Shown here: positions 7,204 to 8,239 of the stretch, piece by piece
Layout: each line of letters opens with the position of its first letter
Position numbering within the stretch: the stretch's first letter is position 1
NCBI GenBank assembly: GCA_945622055.1
Contig: CALZBV010000106.1
Span: 1-8,239 of the forward strand
Origin: an uncultured Clostridia bacterium
Lineage (GTDB): Bacteria; Bacillota; Clostridia; Lachnospirales; Lachnospiraceae
Reading direction: 5' to 3'
Length of the DNA: 8,239 bases
Notes under the pieces: model-generated
Databases searched by the model: none
What the model was told of the DNA's origin: nothing
What the model saw: the letters and a program-made list of their open reading frames with translations, nothing else
Position numbers and translations under genes: made by a program

Positions 7204-7236
7204 CACACGGACTTTGCTTGCAAAGTCTAGTGTGTT
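7202..7236. other. Near-perfect hairpin GGCACACGGACTTTGC / GCAAAGTCTAGTGTGTT
   Basis: The core GACTTTGC (7210-7217) and GCAAAGTC (7220-7227) are perfect complements. Pairing continues outward for eight more pairs, several of them G-U, with a single bulged A at 7229, giving about 16 bp. Its first two bases are shared with the preceding palindrome and its last base with the following inverted repeat, so the three structures are packed end to end. Confidence 0.5.
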
Positions 7237-7373
7237 ATACCCTCTATCTGCGGGCCTGCGAAAAGTCGGGACTAGATTCTGGTCGCCGGTTTTGAAGCGG
7301 AAAAAAAGAGCTTTGTTTCTGTGCCGTGTCAGTCACAGATGTAAAGCTCTTTGATTGACAGGTAGAGGGTATA
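7236..7373. repeat. 138-bp unit closed by 15-bp inverted repeats (MITE-like or three-way-junction RNA)
   Basis: TATACCCTCTATCTG (7236-7250) and CAGGTAGAGGGTATA (7359-7373) are inverted repeats matching at 14 of 15 positions; the odd one is a T-G wobble in RNA. Inside are two independent hairpins: 7262-7293 (about 13 bp with bulged G7285; GACTA and TGGTC around a GATTC loop) and 7305-7352. As RNA this is a three-way junction with a closing stem and two arms. As DNA, the TA at each tip would fit a TA-target (IS630/mariner-type) miniature element. It has no coding capacity. Family and copy number cannot be judged from one window. Confidence 0.5.
7301..7352 (-). terminator. Intrinsic terminator-like hairpin reading on the minus strand
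   Basis: AAAGAGCTTT (7305-7314) pairs perfectly with AAAGCTCTTT (7343-7352). Above a small internal loop TCTGTG (7318-7323) pairs with CACAGA (7334-7339) around a 10-base loop. On the minus strand the stem runs into seven U (7307-7301 read backward), the standard terminator form. On the plus strand no T-run follows. No minus-strand gene is seen upstream of it, so it may just be one arm of the 138-bp unit. Confidence 0.5.
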
Positions 7374-7438
7374 TTATTATATGGATGATTGGAGCGGTTA
7401 TAAAAATTTATATTAAGAAAATATTAATAGATTGTCGA

Positions 7439-7468
7439 TTGACATTAGTTCTTAACACATGATATAAT
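7439..7468 (+). promoter_or_regulatory. Strong sigma-A promoter with AT-rich upstream element
   Basis: A perfect TTGACA (7439-7444) and a perfect TATAAT (7463-7468) are separated by 18 bases. The 40 bases upstream (about 7398-7432) are almost all A/T with A- and T-tracts, like an UP element. Transcription should start near 7475, about 200 bases before the first start codon. Confidence 0.85.
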
Positions 7469-7474
7469 ACGCTT

Positions 7475-7677
7475 TATTGCATTACTGTGACGATGTGAGT
7501 GGGTTATGGCAAATCAGGTATTGGGTTTGCTGTAAGTATTGAGGGGCAAGAAAGCTACGGGGATTCCGGTTGAAAACATGCTCAGACCGGATTTTTTGTT
7601 GTTTTCAAATGTTTGAGCAAAGAAAACGAATAGCTTTGCTTAGATAGGGAAAGTACAGAAAGAAGAGGAGAATAGGA
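7475..7677 (+). promoter_or_regulatory. Structured 5' leader, candidate riboswitch or attenuator
   Basis: The roughly 200-base leader has ordered pairing. CATTACT (7480-7486) pairs with AGTATTG (7535-7541) with one mismatch, enclosing a 7-bp hairpin GCAAATC (7509-7515) / GGTTTGC (7524-7530). A purine-rich linker with AAAGCTACGGGG (7551-7562) leads into an intrinsic terminator (7565-7597). A further hairpin, AGCAAAG (7616-7622) / CTTTGCT (7634-7640), lies before the ribosome binding site. TTGAAAAC (7570-7577) can pair instead with GTTTTCAA (7601-7608), and GCTCA (7580-7584) with TGAGC (7614-7618), so alternative folds exist. I do not recognise the class; GGCAAA and AAAGCTA recall c-di-GMP-I aptamers, but its GACGCAAAGC core is absent. 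Confidence 0.55.
7565..7597 (+). terminator. Intrinsic terminator inside the leader (attenuator)
   Basis: TCCGGT+TGA (7565-7573) pairs with TCA+ACCGGA (7582-7584 and 7586-7591), 9 bp with one bulged G at 7585 and an 8-base loop, followed directly by six T (7592-7597). It lies about 90 bases after the predicted transcription start and 80 before the gene. No ORF sits between, so it should act as a conditional stop for the downstream gene. Confidence 0.7.
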
Positions 7678-7695
7678 ATGAAACAAGGTAGTTGA
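7678..7695 (+). CDS. Five-codon ORF MKQGS overlapping the next start (leader peptide or frameshifted start)
   Basis: ATG 7678 has the best ribosome binding site in the region (AGAGGAG at 7664-7670, 7-base spacing) but reads MKQGS and stops at TGA 7693-7695. The TGA overlaps a TTG (7692-7694) that opens the frame of the secreted protein. Two readings are possible. It may be a true leader peptide that delivers ribosomes to the TTG by termination-reinitiation. Or MKQGS may be the original start of the secreted protein, cut off by loss of one base near 7692: adding a T would give MKQGSLIQKAKKFMAG, a natural signal-peptide start. Confidence 0.5.
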   Translation: MKQGS

Positions 7696-8239
7696 TTCAA
7701 AAGGCCAAAAAATTTATGGCTGGTGTCATTGCGTTAGCGATGACAGTCACAATGTTTCCTGCGGCACCTGTAACAGCGGCAGAAGAACAAGAAAAGTACC
7801 CGTACACGTTATTTGCAGCTTCGGAGGCAGACGGAGCAATTACGATTACCGGGAACGCATGTGTTAACGGTAGTATCGCAACGAATGGCACGGCAGTAGT
7901 TACCGGAAGTGCTATTAATGTAAACGGAACTATTACCGAACAGTTAAAGGATAACATGATTGATATTTCTGCAAAACTTGACGAACTCTATTTTGCAGGA
8001 GAAAATGTGGAAAACCATACGGAAAATTATATTTCCGAAGAAGTGAATTGTAATATTTCTAATCCGATGTTCGTTCAGGGTTCCATGGAATCAAAGGGAA
8101 ACGTGAATCTGAACGCACCGGTAAAGGTATCGGAAGATATTTCATTAGAGGCCGATTCCGTCAATGCAAATAATTCTGTGCTATATTCTGAGAATGGAGA
8201 TATTTATATTTCCGGTAATAATGTAAATTTTACCGGTCT
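7692..8239 (+). CDS. Secreted protein with beta-helix/bactofilin-like repeats (3' end beyond window)
   Basis: The frame is open from TTG 7692 to the window end (182 codons). The N-terminus is a Sec signal peptide: IQKAKK, a hydrophobic core AGVIALAMTVTMF, then PVTAA, with cleavage likely near residues 29-30. The mature part begins EEQEKYPYTLFAAS. From memory, YPYTLFAAS followed by ITITGNACVNGSIATNG resembles the N-terminal domain of large Lachnospiraceae surface proteins; not verified. The chain alternates short beta segments with Asn/Gly turns (GSIATNG, INVNGTI, NVNLNAPVKVSEDISLEA, GDIYISGNNVNFTG), as in right-handed beta-helix or bactofilin-like folds. No catalytic motif is visible. Start choice is uncertain: TTG 7692 keeps the positive n-region, ATG 7716 would remove it, and a one-base frameshift would make ATG 7678 the original start; an in-frame TAG at 7689-7691 blocks further extension. 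Codons look more A/T-rich than in ilvE. Confidence 0.7.
   Translation, partial: MIQKAKKFMAGVIALAMTVTMFPAAPVTAAEEQEKYPYTLFAASEADGAITITGNACVNGSIATNGTAVVTGSAINVNGTITEQLKDNMIDISAKLDELYFAGENVENHTENYISEEVNCNISNPMFVQGSMESKGNVNLNAPVKVSEDISLEADSVNANNSVLYSENGDIYISGNNVNFTG

Larger units (their letters stand above)
6991..7438. other. Gene-free, structure-rich intergenic stretch
   Basis: About 450 bases between the ilvE terminator and the next promoter hold no ORF with a ribosome binding site and plausible protein. The content is an orphan terminator, three packed hairpins, the 138-bp inverted-repeat unit, and then an A/T-rich tract feeding the promoter at 7439. At 6991-7061 I see nothing beyond a weak TTGCAA-N16-TAAATA (7029-7056) that would start transcription inside the terminator, so it is not credited. 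Confidence 0.6.

Noticed and set aside
7029..7295. 88-codon plus-strand ORF in the ilvE-downstream gap
   Set aside because: It runs through a terminator and three hairpins, has no ribosome binding site, and its protein has no family-like features.
7500..7597. Calling the leader a c-di-GMP-I (GEMM) riboswitch
   Set aside because: GGCAAA and AAAGCTA occur in the right order, but the GACGCAAAGC core and the GNRA-capped P2 hairpin are missing. Kept as unassigned.
7697..7957. 86-codon minus-strand ORF
   Set aside because: Its hydrophobic look is the antisense of the signal peptide and Asn/Thr-rich repeats of the secreted protein.
1..8239. CRISPR array, tRNA, rRNA, transposase or prophage genes
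   Set aside because: No regularly spaced direct repeats, no cloverleaf or rRNA segments, and no mobile-element protein motifs were seen.

Overview
The window looks like chromosomal DNA of a spore-forming, plant-fibre-degrading Clostridia member, most likely a Lachnospiraceae gut bacterium. The case for this is a SpoVAF/GerA-type spore membrane protein, an alpha-glucuronidase of family GH115 (xylan side-chain removal), strong AGGAGG-type ribosome binding sites, TTG starts, moderate GC, and a secreted protein whose mature N-terminus (YPYTLFAAS...) I associate from memory with Lachnospiraceae surface proteins. The genus cannot be fixed from the sequence.

Layout, all genes on the + strand. Positions 1-51 are probably the tail of an upstream gene. 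123-1547 is a SpoVAF-like spore protein with a TTG start. After a 136-base gap holding an extended -10 promoter and a near-consensus catabolite (cre) site comes a 963-aa cytoplasmic GH115 alpha-glucuronidase (1684-4575). An HD-domain phosphohydrolase (4579-5238) follows 3 bases later. A separate promoter (5293-5321) then drives a short housekeeping operon: dihydrofolate reductase (5356-5850) and branched-chain aminotransferase IlvE (5865-6935), closed by a strong GC hairpin (6951-6984).

6985-7438 has no convincing gene but is dense in RNA-like structure. It holds an orphan intrinsic terminator (7062-7105), three hairpins (7108-7166, 7178-7203, 7202-7236), and a 138-base unit (7236-7373) closed by a 15-bp inverted repeat around two internal hairpins. 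That unit could be a three-way-junction RNA or a MITE-like element.

From 7439 a textbook promoter (TTGACA-N18-TATAAT) starts a leader of about 200 bases. The leader contains an aptamer-like fold and an intrinsic terminator upstream of the gene, which is the layout of a riboswitch or attenuator. The gene is a secreted protein with bactofilin/beta-helix-like repeats and runs off the window end. Its start is odd: the well-placed ATG (7678) reads only MKQGS before a TGA that overlaps a TTG opening the signal-peptide frame. This is either termination-reinitiation coupling or a one-base frameshift.

The leader with its split start and the 138-base unit are the parts most likely to be undescribed. 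The rest is ordinary metabolic and sporulation content.
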